In this document: piece by piece, positions 26,385 to 35,410 of the stretch
How the letters are laid out: each line of letters starts with the position of its first letter
How positions within the stretch are numbered: the stretch's first letter is position 1
DNA from: Devosia litorisediminis
Lineage (GTDB): Bacteria; Pseudomonadota; Alphaproteobacteria; Rhizobiales; Devosiaceae
DNA length: 64,000 nt
Assembly (NCBI RefSeq): GCF_018334155.1
Contig: NZ_JAGXTP010000001.1
Coordinates: forward strand, 1-64,000
Reading direction: 5' to 3'
The notes under the pieces: generated by a model
Told to the model about the DNA's origin: nothing
Databases searched by the model: none
What the model saw: the letters and a program-made list of their open reading frames with translations, nothing else
Program-made: the position numbers and the translations under genes

Positions 26385-27212
26385 TCAGCCTTTGACCGCG
26401 CCTGCCGTCATGCCGGCAACGATCTGCCGGTTGAAGAACAAGAAGACGATCAGCGGTGGAATGGTGATGAGCAGGATGTTGGTGAACAGTAAATTGTAGG
26501 ACGTGTTGAACTGGCTCTGGAAATTATACAGCGTCAGTTGCACCGTCGCGTTCTGGTTGCCCGGCAGGTAGTAGAGCGGGTTGGTGAAGTCGTTAAAGAT
26601 GGTCACTGACTGCACCACGATATTTGTCACGGTGACTGGCCATAGCAGTGGCATGATCACGCGGAAAAACACATCCATCGGCCGCGCGCCATCGATGATG
26701 GCGGCCTCATCGAGATCGCGTGGAATCGTGGCGATAAAGGCGCGATAGAGCAGGATGGAGAACGGCAGGTGGTAGGCGATCTCGATCAGGATCAGGCCAT
26801 GCAGTTTGGCAAACAGCCCCAGACCCTGCAGCAGCACAATGGTGGGAACGATGGCCGGTGGGATCATCAACCCCGCCAGGATCAAGAATTCGATCATGCC
26901 ATTCCAGCGGGTTTTGCGGCGCTGCAGCACGAAGCCAACCATGGCGGCGAAGATCACCAGCAGGGTAACGCTCGAGACAGTCAGAATGGTGGAATTGATG
27001 AAGGCGGTCAGCAGCATCCAGTTGCGGGTGGTGACCACCTCGACGATGTTCTCCCAGAGATAAATGCTCTGCGGCCAGGAAAAGTCGAGCAGATTGGCCT
27101 GTTGCTTGCCCTTGAGTGCGGTGAGCAGAATGAAGGCGAAGGGCACCAGGAAGACCACGGCCGAAACCAATATGGAAACGATGGTCAGCCAGTAGCGGCG
27201 TAGAAAGCTCAT
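26385..27212 (-). CDS. Carbohydrate ABC transporter permease (MalG type)
   Basis: A 275-residue inner-membrane protein with six predicted helices and the EAA loop ([25 protein letters not shown]). It forms a heterodimer with the upstream MalF-type permease, with which it overlaps by four bases. Confidence 0.92.
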   Translation of the reverse strand: MSFLRRYWLTIVSILVSAVVFLVPFAFILLTALKGKQQANLLDFSWPQSIYLWENIVEVVTTRNWMLLTAFINSTILTVSSVTLLVIFAAMVGFVLQRRKTRWNGMIEFLILAGLMIPPAIVPTIVLLQGLGLFAKLHGLILIEIAYHLPFSILLYRAFIATIPRDLDEAAIIDGARPMDVFFRVIMPLLWPVTVTNIVVQSVTIFNDFTNPLYYLPGNQNATVQLTLYNFQSQFNTSYNLLFTNILLITIPPLIVFLFFNRQIVAGMTAGAVKG

Positions 27213-28093
27213 TCGTGGCCCTCCTTGCGGTTGAGCAGCATGGTCAGGGGCACCACAAGGATGGCGATGAGCACGAAGAGCACCACATTGCCGGCGGTCG
27301 ACAGGCCATAAAAGCCGGCCTGGTATTGCTTGTAGATCACCGAGGCGATGGTGTCCGAGGAGAAGCCGGGGCCGCCGCGTGTCATTGCCCAGATCAAGTC
27401 GAAAGTGCGCAGGCCGCCAATGAAGCTGAGGGTGATCACGGTCACCGTAGCTGGGCGGCAGAGCGGCAGGGTGACGTACAAAAAGCTTTGGAAGGAGGTC
27501 GAGCCATCAATACGGGCGGCCTCGTAATAGTCCTTGGGAATGGCGACAATGCCAGCGATATAGATCACGGTGGCGAGGCCAACGCCTTTCCACACATCAA
27601 CGAGCGCGACCGAAATCAGCGCCAGATTGGGATCGACCAGCCAGCCGGGGCCCTTGATGCCCAGCGCGGCCAGACCTTCATTGATCATGCCCTGTGTGGG
27701 GTGCATCAGCACGGTAAAGGTGATGCCCACGCCGACCGTGGAGACCAGCACGGGAAAGAAAACCACCGAACGCAGATAGCCGCGTGCAGCGATCTGGCTG
27801 GTCAGTAGCACGGCCAGCAACAGCCCCAGGATCACCTTGAGCCCCGAACTGATGACGGCGTAAATGACGGTATTGAGCAGGCCTTTGATCAGGAAGGGTT
27901 CGCGGAAAAACTGCGCGAAATTGTCCAGCCCGATAAAGGTAGAATTGAACAGGGTCCAGCGGGTCAGGCTGAAGTAGAACGAGGCGAAGGTCGGCGCCAG
28001 AAACAGCACGCCATAGATGATGGCGGCGGGCAGGAAAAACCAACCCGGATAGGTTGTAGCGCGGGAGCGTGCCGGGCTGGTGACGGTGGCCAT
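27209..28093 (-). CDS. Sugar ABC transporter permease (MalF type)
   Basis: A 294-residue permease with six helices and the EAA loop (YYEAARIDGSTSFQSFLYVTLPLCRP). It is part of the CUT1 system predicted to import rhamnose-containing oligosaccharides. ATGA-type overlap with the MalG-type gene. Confidence 0.92.
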   Translation of the reverse strand: MATVTSPARSRATTYPGWFFLPAAIIYGVLFLAPTFASFYFSLTRWTLFNSTFIGLDNFAQFFREPFLIKGLLNTVIYAVISSGLKVILGLLLAVLLTSQIAARGYLRSVVFFPVLVSTVGVGITFTVLMHPTQGMINEGLAALGIKGPGWLVDPNLALISVALVDVWKGVGLATVIYIAGIVAIPKDYYEAARIDGSTSFQSFLYVTLPLCRPATVTVITLSFIGGLRTFDLIWAMTRGGPGFSSDTIASVIYKQYQAGFYGLSTAGNVVLFVLIAILVVPLTMLLNRKEGHE

Positions 28094-28169
28094 CGCGATA
28101 GTCCTCAGACGTCAAAAGAGTGGTTCCGGGCAGGAATCTCCGCCCGGAACGTGTCATTGTGGGAGTTGC

Positions 28170-29453
28170 TTACCAGCCTTCGAGGCCGAGTTGCTGGGCC
28201 TGCTTGCGCACATCCTGATCATACAGGGCGGCGCCGTCTGCCGCCGAGCGGATGCCCGACCCGACTTCCACCGTGATCTGTTCCAGGGCAGGCCCCTTGA
28301 TAGGCGAGAGGAACTCCAGCGCAGGCGCATTATTCCCGCCGTCTGCGAAATATGGCAGCATGTCGCTCACGGCTGGCGGCACATCTGCTGGCAGATCGCA
28401 GCCGCTGATCAGGTATGGCCCGGTCGCCCCAACAGTGTCGTTGCGGATGGCACAGGCTTCCGGGCTGGCGACGAAAGCAGCGAATTTCTTGGCGGCTTCT
28501 TCATTGCTGGTGCTTTGGGGAATGTACAGGGAATCCGGCATCCAGGTGGTCAGGCCATTGGAGCTGTCACCGGGCTGGGCAAAGAAGCCGACATCGGCCA
28601 AGTGTTCAGGATTGCCCTCAGCTATCGCACCGATGGCGAAGGTCAGCATGGGATAGTGCGCGCCTTCCCCATTGGCGACCATGCGGATGCCGTCACTGTA
28701 CTTGGCTGCGCCGAAGTCCTCGTTCATGTAACCAGCCTTAGAAACAGCCTCGAGCCGTTCAAAGCCGCTCATCGCTGCCGGTGTGGTGGCATATTTGGCC
28801 GTGCCGGCTGTGTATTCCTCGGCAAAGGCGGGAACTGCTGCCTGTACGTTGTAATAGTCCGCCAACACAAACAGCTGGCTGGTCCAGGTGTCGCCATAGG
28901 TCTGGATCACGGCAACCTTGCCGGCAGCCTTGATCTTCTCGTTATTGGCCATGAATTCGTCCCACGTGGTGGGGACTTCGAGGTCGAGTTCATTGTAGAT
29001 CGGAATATTGTACAGGATGCCGCCGCCCATGGCCGTTGCATAGGGCGCGCCGTAGACCTCGCCGCCCGAAGAGACGACAGACTTGAAGCTGTCCTGCACA
29101 TTGGCCTGCCAGGGCTCATTGGTCAGGGGCAGCAGGTTCTGCTGGGGGTTGATTGCCTGGAATAGTGAGCCCGAGTTGTAGGTGAACACATCGGCCATCA
29201 CGCCTGTAGCCAGCCGTGTCTTGACAATGTTGTCACCTTCACCGCCGCCCGGGCGGGTTTCGATGTCGATGCTGATTTCAGGGTTTGCTACTTCAAAGGC
29301 TGCAACGTAGGCCTCGAACACGGGAACCGTCTGGGGCCCGTTGTCGATCAGCAGAGTCAGATTGACGCTCTGGGCCCATGATGGCGCAGATAGTGCCGTA
29401 AAGGCCAGTAGGCCGACGGCAAAACGCGCCGTCTTGGTGAAATTGGCAGTCAT
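28170..29453 (-). CDS. Extracellular sugar-binding protein (ABC, family 1)
   Basis: A 427-residue periplasmic receptor with a Sec signal peptide ending in PSWAQ and the SBP_bac_1 fold (VNLTLLIDNGPQTVPVFEAYVAAFE, VFTYNSGSLFQAINP). GGGAGG precedes the ATG. It lies between the alpha-L-rhamnosidase and its permeases, so the ligand is probably a rhamnosyl oligosaccharide or glycoside. A gap of 76 bases separates it from the first permease gene. Confidence 0.9.
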   Translation of the reverse strand: MTANFTKTARFAVGLLAFTALSAPSWAQSVNLTLLIDNGPQTVPVFEAYVAAFEVANPEISIDIETRPGGGEGDNIVKTRLATGVMADVFTYNSGSLFQAINPQQNLLPLTNEPWQANVQDSFKSVVSSGGEVYGAPYATAMGGGILYNIPIYNELDLEVPTTWDEFMANNEKIKAAGKVAVIQTYGDTWTSQLFVLADYYNVQAAVPAFAEEYTAGTAKYATTPAAMSGFERLEAVSKAGYMNEDFGAAKYSDGIRMVANGEGAHYPMLTFAIGAIAEGNPEHLADVGFFAQPGDSSNGLTTWMPDSLYIPQSTSNEEAAKKFAAFVASPEACAIRNDTVGATGPYLISGCDLPADVPPAVSDMLPYFADGGNNAPALEFLSPIKGPALEQITVEVGSGIRSAADGAALYDQDVRKQAQQLGLEGW

Positions 29454-29502
29454 TGGTTTCCTCCCTATTGAACTGCATGCTTGGTCGGCTCGCTATGCGC
29501 CC

Positions 29503-31881
29503 CTACGGGGTGCGCACATTGACGTTGGGGCGATCGTGCGCTTGGCGCACGGGCACCGAATAGTCGAAGGTGATGGTGTGTTTGCCGGGGCTCAGTGTCG
29601 GTTCGGTACCTGCCATGATGGTGGCGCCATCAAGCTGGGCATTGCGATAGGCCGGGGACAGGCGCAGACGCCCTGTGCTGCCCTGAGGCACTTCGACTTC
29701 ATAGCGGACATGGTCACCATCAAGTGCCCAGCCAGCCCGGATCAGACCGCGCGGGCTGTCGTGATGGGCGGCCACAGGCGACAGGCCATCGAGGATGGTG
29801 GGTTCAAAGATGATGGATTCAAAGCCGGGCGCCGCCGCGTCGGGCCGGAATCCGGCGACACCTTCCAGAAGCCACTGGCACACAGCACCATAGGCATAGT
29901 GATTGTAGGAGTTCATGCGCGGATTGTAGATGGTGCCATCGGGTTCGATGGCGTCCCAGCGTTCCCAGATCGTGGTGGCGCCCATTTTGACCTGGTAGAG
30001 CCAGCCGGGCACATCCTCCTGCAGGAAGACATCGGCGGCTAGGCCCAGCTCTCCAATCTTGACCAGGGCCGGTAACAGGGCCGGCGTGCCGATGAAGCCA
30101 GTGCCGATGCGGCCGTCGCTGCGGGCGATGGCATTTTTGAAATAGCGCTTTGCGGCAGCGTGTTTGTCGGCGGGGATCAGATCGTGCAGGAAGGCCAGCG
30201 CATAGGAAGTCTGGTCGTCTCCACCGACGCGGCCTGACGGGGTAATGAACTCCCGGGCAAAGGCGGTTTTGACTTGTTCGGCCATGTCGGCCAGACGCTG
30301 GGCCGTCTTGGTGTCACCGGAAATTTCGGCAATCTGGCTGACCAGTTTTGCGGTGATGTGCAGGTAAAGCGTGGCAGCGGCATCATCGCTTATGGTGGGC
30401 AGCGGCTTGGCGCTGGGCCCCTTGGGCTGGAGCCAGTCACCAAATGAAAAGCCTCGGGCGCCCCAGGCGCGGGGTGGCTGAACAATCGGGCCGTCGCTGA
30501 TAGACCAGACGAAGTCGACCCATTTGACCATGGCGGGTAGCACTTCGTTGAGGATCGCTGTGTCGCCATAGTGCAAGTAGACCTGCCACGGCACGACCGC
30601 GATAGCGTCACCCCAGCCCGTGCTGCCGAAAAAGCCTGGATAATGCGTGTCATCCATCTTGGTGGGGTCGGGAACCACATGGGGTACAGCGCCGTCTTCG
30701 CGCTGATCGGCCATGACGTCACGGATCCATTTGTGGAAGAAACTCTGGGCGTCGGCCAGATAGCAGGCCGTGCCCGCAAAGACCTGTGCGTCGCCCGTCC
30801 ATCCCAGTCGCTCATCGCGCTGCGGGCAGTCCGTGGGCACTTCAATGAAGTTGGAGCGTTGCGACCAGATGGTGTTGAGAAACAGACGATCCACCAGCTT
30901 GTTGGCTGAGGTGAAGCTTGCCTTGATTTCGGTCACCGAGCTGATCGGCACCGAGACCACATTGGATACTTTGGCCTTGCCCTCGATGGTGATGCGGGCG
31001 AAGCGAAAGCCCTGGAACGTAAAGAGCGGGCGGTAGTCTTCGGCGCCATTGCCCTTGAGCGTATATTCAATGCGGCATTCAGCGGTGCGCAGATTGCCAT
31101 TGTAGAAGACCCCGTCCTTGTCGAGGATTTCGGCGTGCTCAACGATGATGCGAGCGCCGGCTTCGCCGATAACGGTAAAGGCGACATAACCGCCGCAGTT
31201 CTGGCCGAAGTCGTAAAGGATGCGGCCCGCGTCATCGCGCCAGGTCTTGGTTGGCTGCAGGGGCTCAAGTTCACGAACGGGCGTGGTTTCGTGGGCCACC
31301 AGGCGCGCAGTGTCAAAGGCGATAGCCTCGCTGCCGGCGGTAGCGGTTTGCGCGAAGCTGGCGTCGTAGATTTCACCAAAATAGATGCCGGATTTGCGCA
31401 CCGGCAGTTCGCCGCTTTCCCAGCTAGCGTCGGTCGACAGCACTACGCTGCCATCACCATCGAGCAATTGGGCAATGGCGGCGATACGGTCGCCCCATGT
31501 ATTGAAGATAGGACGACCGCCCCACATCATCTGAGAGCGCAGCCAGCCGTCAGCCAACCAGATTTCCATGGTGTTTTCGCCGGCCACCAGCAGGTCCGAA
31601 ACATCATAGGTCTGAAAGCTCAGGCGGGTTTCATAGCTGGTCCAGCCAGGTGTCAGAATATCGTGGCCGACCCGCTGGCCATTGATGAAGCAGACATAGA
31701 GCCCCAACGCGCTGATATGCAGGGTCTTGCCATTGGCGCGGGTGTCCAGCGTGAAGGACTTGCGCAGGAACGAGCCGGGCGTGCCGACACCGTGGTCGCT
31801 GAGTGGCGCCACCATCTGCGCAACCCAATTGACGTCGACCGGCTGTGTGGATGCGGCATGCATAATCGCTGCGTCGTTCAC
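29503..31881 (-). CDS. Alpha-L-rhamnosidase (GH78)
   Basis: A 792-residue glycoside hydrolase with the Bac_rhamnosid domain order: N-terminal jelly-roll (residues about 10-320), (alpha/alpha)6 barrel and C-terminal beta domain. The GH78 signature DCPQRDERLGWTGDAQVF is near residues 345-362 and the WERWD catalytic-loop motif near residue 637. The enzyme removes terminal alpha-L-rhamnose by inversion. There is no signal peptide, so hydrolysis should be cytoplasmic after ABC import. The GTG start has GGGAGGA eight bases upstream. It is the first gene of the five-gene operon, directly facing a LacI-family regulator. Confidence 0.92.
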   Translation of the reverse strand: MNDAAIMHAASTQPVDVNWVAQMVAPLSDHGVGTPGSFLRKSFTLDTRANGKTLHISALGLYVCFINGQRVGHDILTPGWTSYETRLSFQTYDVSDLLVAGENTMEIWLADGWLRSQMMWGGRPIFNTWGDRIAAIAQLLDGDGSVVLSTDASWESGELPVRKSGIYFGEIYDASFAQTATAGSEAIAFDTARLVAHETTPVRELEPLQPTKTWRDDAGRILYDFGQNCGGYVAFTVIGEAGARIIVEHAEILDKDGVFYNGNLRTAECRIEYTLKGNGAEDYRPLFTFQGFRFARITIEGKAKVSNVVSVPISSVTEIKASFTSANKLVDRLFLNTIWSQRSNFIEVPTDCPQRDERLGWTGDAQVFAGTACYLADAQSFFHKWIRDVMADQREDGAVPHVVPDPTKMDDTHYPGFFGSTGWGDAIAVVPWQVYLHYGDTAILNEVLPAMVKWVDFVWSISDGPIVQPPRAWGARGFSFGDWLQPKGPSAKPLPTISDDAAATLYLHITAKLVSQIAEISGDTKTAQRLADMAEQVKTAFAREFITPSGRVGGDDQTSYALAFLHDLIPADKHAAAKRYFKNAIARSDGRIGTGFIGTPALLPALVKIGELGLAADVFLQEDVPGWLYQVKMGATTIWERWDAIEPDGTIYNPRMNSYNHYAYGAVCQWLLEGVAGFRPDAAAPGFESIIFEPTILDGLSPVAAHHDSPRGLIRAGWALDGDHVRYEVEVPQGSTGRLRLSPAYRNAQLDGATIMAGTEPTLSPGKHTITFDYSVPVRQAHDRPNVNVRTP

Positions 31882-31917
31882 GCGGAATTCCTCCCATAGA
31901 CACCGGTAGACCCGGTT

Positions 31918-31945
31918 GTAGACTGTTCTACGTATAGCGTTCTAC
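31918..31945. promoter_or_regulatory. Two tandem LacI-type operator-like dyads
   Basis: Two abutting 14-bp sites, GTAGACTGTTCTAC (31918-31931) and GTATAGCGTTCTAC (31932-31945), share the ideal palindrome GTAGAACGTTCTAC, which has the central CG usual for LacI-family operators. They lie in the intergenic region between the rhamnosidase and lacI-type genes and are probably bound by that regulator. Confidence 0.6.
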
Positions 31946-32021
31946 ATTTTGATTGGCTTGGCAATAGGCACCTTGCTGAAAACATGCGAGAAGTGGTCGA
32001 AACGAGGAATCCCAAAGTCGC

Positions 32022-33050
32022 ATGGCCAAGACCGTATCGTCCCCACCCAAGCCCGCAGAGCGGATCACGATCCGCGAAGTTGCCCAGGATGCGGGCGTAT
32101 CGGTTGCGGCGGTGTCCAAGGTGCTACGGGATGCCTATGGGGTCAGTGATGCGTTGCGTGCCAAGGTGCGCGCTTCGATGGACAAGCTCAACTATCGCCC
32201 CCGTGCATCGGCGCGCGGCATGCGCGGCAAGACCTATACGCTGGGGCTGATCTTCCCCGATCTGCGCAACCCGTTCTTTGCCGATGTCTATGCCGGGGTA
32301 AACTCGGCGCTCGAGCGCACGCAGTATCAGGCCATGCAGGGCTTCAGCACCACGCCCGCCGCTTTGATTGAAGCGATGATTGATCGGCAGATGGACGGGT
32401 TGATCCTGATTGGCCCCAATGAAAGTGCTGCCTCACTGGCGGCCACTGGCGCGCGTCTTCCACTGGTGACCATTGGCCAGCATGACAAGAGTGGCGACGG
32501 ATATGACACGGTCAATAATGATGACCAACTCGGCGCTCGTCTGGTCGTTCGTCATCTCGTTGGCAATGGTTTTCGCAATATTGCCATGCTCAGCCTGATG
32601 CAACCGGCCTCCACGGTCATTGAGCAGCGCGAACTGGGTTATCGGCTCGAAATGATGGAGCAGAAATGCGGTGGGACCATCAACATCGTTCGCGCGCCAC
32701 AGGTCGTACGCGACGTACAGGTGGCTGTGCGGCGATTGCTCGAAAGCAAGGAGCGGCCTGATGCGATCTTCTGCTGGACTGATCTGATGGCGTTCGAGGC
32801 GATCAGCGTCGCGGTTGATCTGGGGCTGTCCGTGCCTGACGACATTGCCATTGTCGGCTATGACAATACGATGTTCTGTGACTTCGCCCAGAACAGCCTG
32901 ACCAGCGTGGACCAGTCCGGTGAATTGCTGGGGCTACAGGCAGCGCGTCTGGTTGTTGAGCGTATCGATGGGCGTAGCGCCGCCGATCATTTTACGGTGC
33001 CTCCGCGTATCGTTGCGCGAAACAGCTCGCGCCCACGCAAGCCGATCTGA
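32022..33050 (+). CDS. LacI-family transcriptional regulator
   Basis: A 342-residue regulator with an N-terminal helix-turn-helix (TIREVAQDAGVSVAAVSKVL) and the hinge region, then a periplasmic-binding-like effector domain (GLIFPDLRNPFFADVYAGV, DGLILIGP, AIVGYDNT). It is transcribed away from the rhamnosidase operon and very likely represses it in the absence of a rhamnoside-derived inducer. GAGGAA lies upstream of the ATG at a slightly long spacing. Confidence 0.9.
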   Translation: MAKTVSSPPKPAERITIREVAQDAGVSVAAVSKVLRDAYGVSDALRAKVRASMDKLNYRPRASARGMRGKTYTLGLIFPDLRNPFFADVYAGVNSALERTQYQAMQGFSTTPAALIEAMIDRQMDGLILIGPNESAASLAATGARLPLVTIGQHDKSGDGYDTVNNDDQLGARLVVRHLVGNGFRNIAMLSLMQPASTVIEQRELGYRLEMMEQKCGGTINIVRAPQVVRDVQVAVRRLLESKERPDAIFCWTDLMAFEAISVAVDLGLSVPDDIAIVGYDNTMFCDFAQNSLTSVDQSGELLGLQAARLVVERIDGRSAADHFTVPPRIVARNSSRPRKPI

Positions 33051-33122
33051 AGGCAATAGCTCGCTGTATCGTTGGGTCGATTGGACCGCGTTGACATCGT
33101 GGTGGGGACCGCGCATTTTCCC

Positions 33123-33143
33123 AATCCTATATCGTATCGGATT
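33123..33143. promoter_or_regulatory. 21-bp operator-like dyad at the Ldh operon start
   Basis: Arms AATCC/GGATT and inner ATA/TAT are arranged symmetrically around TCG, with one mismatched pair between them. The dyad ends seven bases before the ATG at 33150, in the place of the ribosome binding site. The likely ligand is the GntR protein encoded at the operon end (36887-37558). Confidence 0.45.
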
Positions 33144-33149
33144 TCCCCT

Positions 33150-34175
33150 ATGACGCTGGTTTCGGTTCAAGATTGCAGGCGCGCCGCACAGGTTGCGCTT
33201 GAGGGCGCAGGCGTTGATGTCGAGGCTGCCCAGTTGCAGACCGATCTGCTGCTGGATGCGGAGCTGCGTGGCGTACCCTCACACGGCTTCTTGCGCTTGC
33301 AGCGGATCATTGAGCGCATTGGCAATGGTGTCGCCGATGCTCGTACGCGGGGTTCGCACCATTGGCGCAGCGACAGTTTTCTCAGCGTTGATGGTCAACA
33401 AGGGCTTGGCCCGGTGGTGGCGCAACATGCCGCAGAAGTCGCTGGCGCGCGGGCGCGGCAGACCGGCATCGCGGTCGCGGCGATCAACCACAACAATCAT
33501 ATCGGCATGCTGGCCTGGTATGCCGAAGCGATCGCCGAGGCCGGGCTGGTCGCGATCATTCTGACCACCAGCGAGGCTCTGGTGCATCCGTTTGGCGGCA
33601 GCGTGGCGCAGCTGGGCACCAATCCCATAGCCATTGGCGTGCCGACCGAGGCCGGTCCTTTCGTCATTGATCTGGCCACCAGCCTGGTGTCGATGGGTGA
33701 AATTCACGACCACGCACATCGCGGCGCAAAGCTGCCCGAGGGTTGGGCGCTGGATGCCGAGGGCCAGCCCACTACCGACCCCAATGCCGCCAAGCATGGT
33801 GCCATTGCCCCGTTCGGCGCGGCCAAGGGCTATGCGTTGGGTCTGGGGTTTGAATTGCTGGTGACAGCACTAACTGGTGCGGCGCTGGGCCGCGCCGTCA
33901 CCGGCACGCTCGACGCCGAACGCCCCAGCAATAAGGGCGACGTGTTTATTGTGATTGATCCGCTATCGGGGCAGGGGGCGGCGTTGTCGGCGTATCTCGA
34001 GACCGTGCGCAAGACCAGGCCCATGCCCGGCTTTGACGCAGTGATCATTCCCGGCGAGCGTGGCCGGGCGCGCAAGGCGGCGCGGCTCTCGGCGGGGATT
34101 GAACTGGCGGACAATGTCTGGGCCAACATGCAAAAACTGCGCGATGCGGCGCTGGCCGAAAAGGAAGCACCATGA
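33150..34175 (+). CDS. Ldh-family (malate/L-lactate/ureidoglycolate type) oxidoreductase
   Basis: About 341 residues of the Ldh_2 family, a non-Rossmann NAD(P)-dependent group (GVPSHGFLRL, QQGLGPVVAQHA, NHNNHIGMLAWYAE, VHPFGGSVAQLGTNPIAIGVP, ATSLVSMGEI). Members reduce or oxidise 2-keto/2-hydroxy acids such as malate, lactate, sulfolactate and ureidoglycolate. The substrate is not fixed by sequence. The ATG at 33150 gives the usual family N-terminus, but no Shine-Dalgarno is visible; a dyad occupies that site. It is the first gene of an operon with iron-ADH, ALDH and GntR. Confidence 0.83.
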   Translation: MTLVSVQDCRRAAQVALEGAGVDVEAAQLQTDLLLDAELRGVPSHGFLRLQRIIERIGNGVADARTRGSHHWRSDSFLSVDGQQGLGPVVAQHAAEVAGARARQTGIAVAAINHNNHIGMLAWYAEAIAEAGLVAIILTTSEALVHPFGGSVAQLGTNPIAIGVPTEAGPFVIDLATSLVSMGEIHDHAHRGAKLPEGWALDAEGQPTTDPNAAKHGAIAPFGAAKGYALGLGFELLVTALTGAALGRAVTGTLDAERPSNKGDVFIVIDPLSGQGAALSAYLETVRKTRPMPGFDAVIIPGERGRARKAARLSAGIELADNVWANMQKLRDAALAEKEAP

Positions 34176-35398
34176 GCCTGTTCGCCCTGCAACGCGCGCC
34201 GCGCACAATCGTATTCGGGTCCGGTCAACGGGCCTCGCTCGCCATGCATGCCCGCGCCCTGGGTCAGAAGGCGCTGATCGTCACCGATGAACGGATGGGC
34301 GGCAGCGCCGCGCTTGGCGAACTGGTCGATGCGCTCAAGACTGCCGGAGTTGCGGTGGCGGTGTTTGATCGCACCCTGCCCGAGGTGCCGCTGGACTGCA
34401 TTGATCAATGTGTAGCCTTTGGCCAGAGCTTTGGGCCTGATCTGGTGATCGGGCTGGGCGGTGGCTCATGTCTGGATATGGCCAAGGTCACGGCCGTTCT
34501 GCTGGCTCATGGTGGCTCGCCGCGTGATTATTTCGGTGAGTTCAAGGTGCCCGGCCCAGTGCTGCCGCTGATTGCCGTGCCGACAACAGCGGGTACAGGG
34601 TCTGAAGCAACGCCGGTAGCGGTGGTCGCCGATAGCGAACGCCTGCTCAAGGTGGGTATTGCCAGTCCGCATATCATTCCGCTGGTGGCGATCTGCGATC
34701 CTGAACTGACGCTGAGCGCGCCAGCCGGTCTGACCGCGATTGCCGGTGCCGATGCACTGACCCATGCCATTGAAGCGCTGACGGCGGGACCGCGCAGTGT
34801 TGATGCCGGGACCAGCCATGAGCATGTGTTTGTCGGCAAGAATGCGCTCAGCGATGGCCATGCGCGCGAAGCCATCGGCTATCTGGCGCTCGGATTGCGC
34901 CGCTCGGTCGAGAACTGCCAGGATCTTGCCGCCCGCGAAAGCGTGATGTATGGCGCGCTACTGGCCGGACTGGCCTTTGGCACGGCGGGCACCTCGGCGG
35001 CGCACGCCATTCAATATCCGGTCGGTGCGCTGACCAAGACGGCGCATGGCGCAGGCGTTGCGTGTCTGCTCCCCTATGCCATGACCTTCAATCTGGGCCA
35101 TGCAACAGCGTCGATGGCCGAGGTCGCTGTGGCGATGGGGGTGGCCGAAGCGGGCGATGATGACCGGGGCAATGCCGAGCGGGCCATTGTTGCGGTTGAA
35201 ACCCTATTTGGCGCTATCGGCATTCCAGCCAATCTTGCGGCGCTGGGTCTGGCTCAAGATCAGCTGGACTGGACCGCTGAACAATCTCTGGGGGCTGCGC
35301 GTTTGGTCAAGAACAATCCGCGTCCACTCGATCTGCCTGCCATGCAGGCCATTATCAATGCGGCTTTCTCCGGCGATCGCCACCGGCTCGCCAATTAA
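34172..35398 (+). CDS. Iron-containing alcohol dehydrogenase
   Basis: A 408-residue group III ADH. The nucleotide-binding GGGSCLD motif and Fe ligands are visible in AGADALTHAIEAL and TSAAHAIQYPVGALTKTAHGAGVA. Such enzymes interconvert aldehydes and alcohols, for example lactaldehyde reductase FucO or 4-hydroxybutyrate dehydrogenase. It overlaps the Ldh stop by four bases and precedes an aldehyde dehydrogenase by 12 bases. The pair alcohol-to-aldehyde-to-acid is the simplest reading. Confidence 0.87.
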   Translation: MSLFALQRAPRTIVFGSGQRASLAMHARALGQKALIVTDERMGGSAALGELVDALKTAGVAVAVFDRTLPEVPLDCIDQCVAFGQSFGPDLVIGLGGGSCLDMAKVTAVLLAHGGSPRDYFGEFKVPGPVLPLIAVPTTAGTGSEATPVAVVADSERLLKVGIASPHIIPLVAICDPELTLSAPAGLTAIAGADALTHAIEALTAGPRSVDAGTSHEHVFVGKNALSDGHAREAIGYLALGLRRSVENCQDLAARESVMYGALLAGLAFGTAGTSAAHAIQYPVGALTKTAHGAGVACLLPYAMTFNLGHATASMAEVAVAMGVAEAGDDDRGNAERAIVAVETLFGAIGIPANLAALGLAQDQLDWTAEQSLGAARLVKNNPRPLDLPAMQAIINAAFSGDRHRLAN

Positions 35399-35410
35399 GG
35401 AATCAATTTC

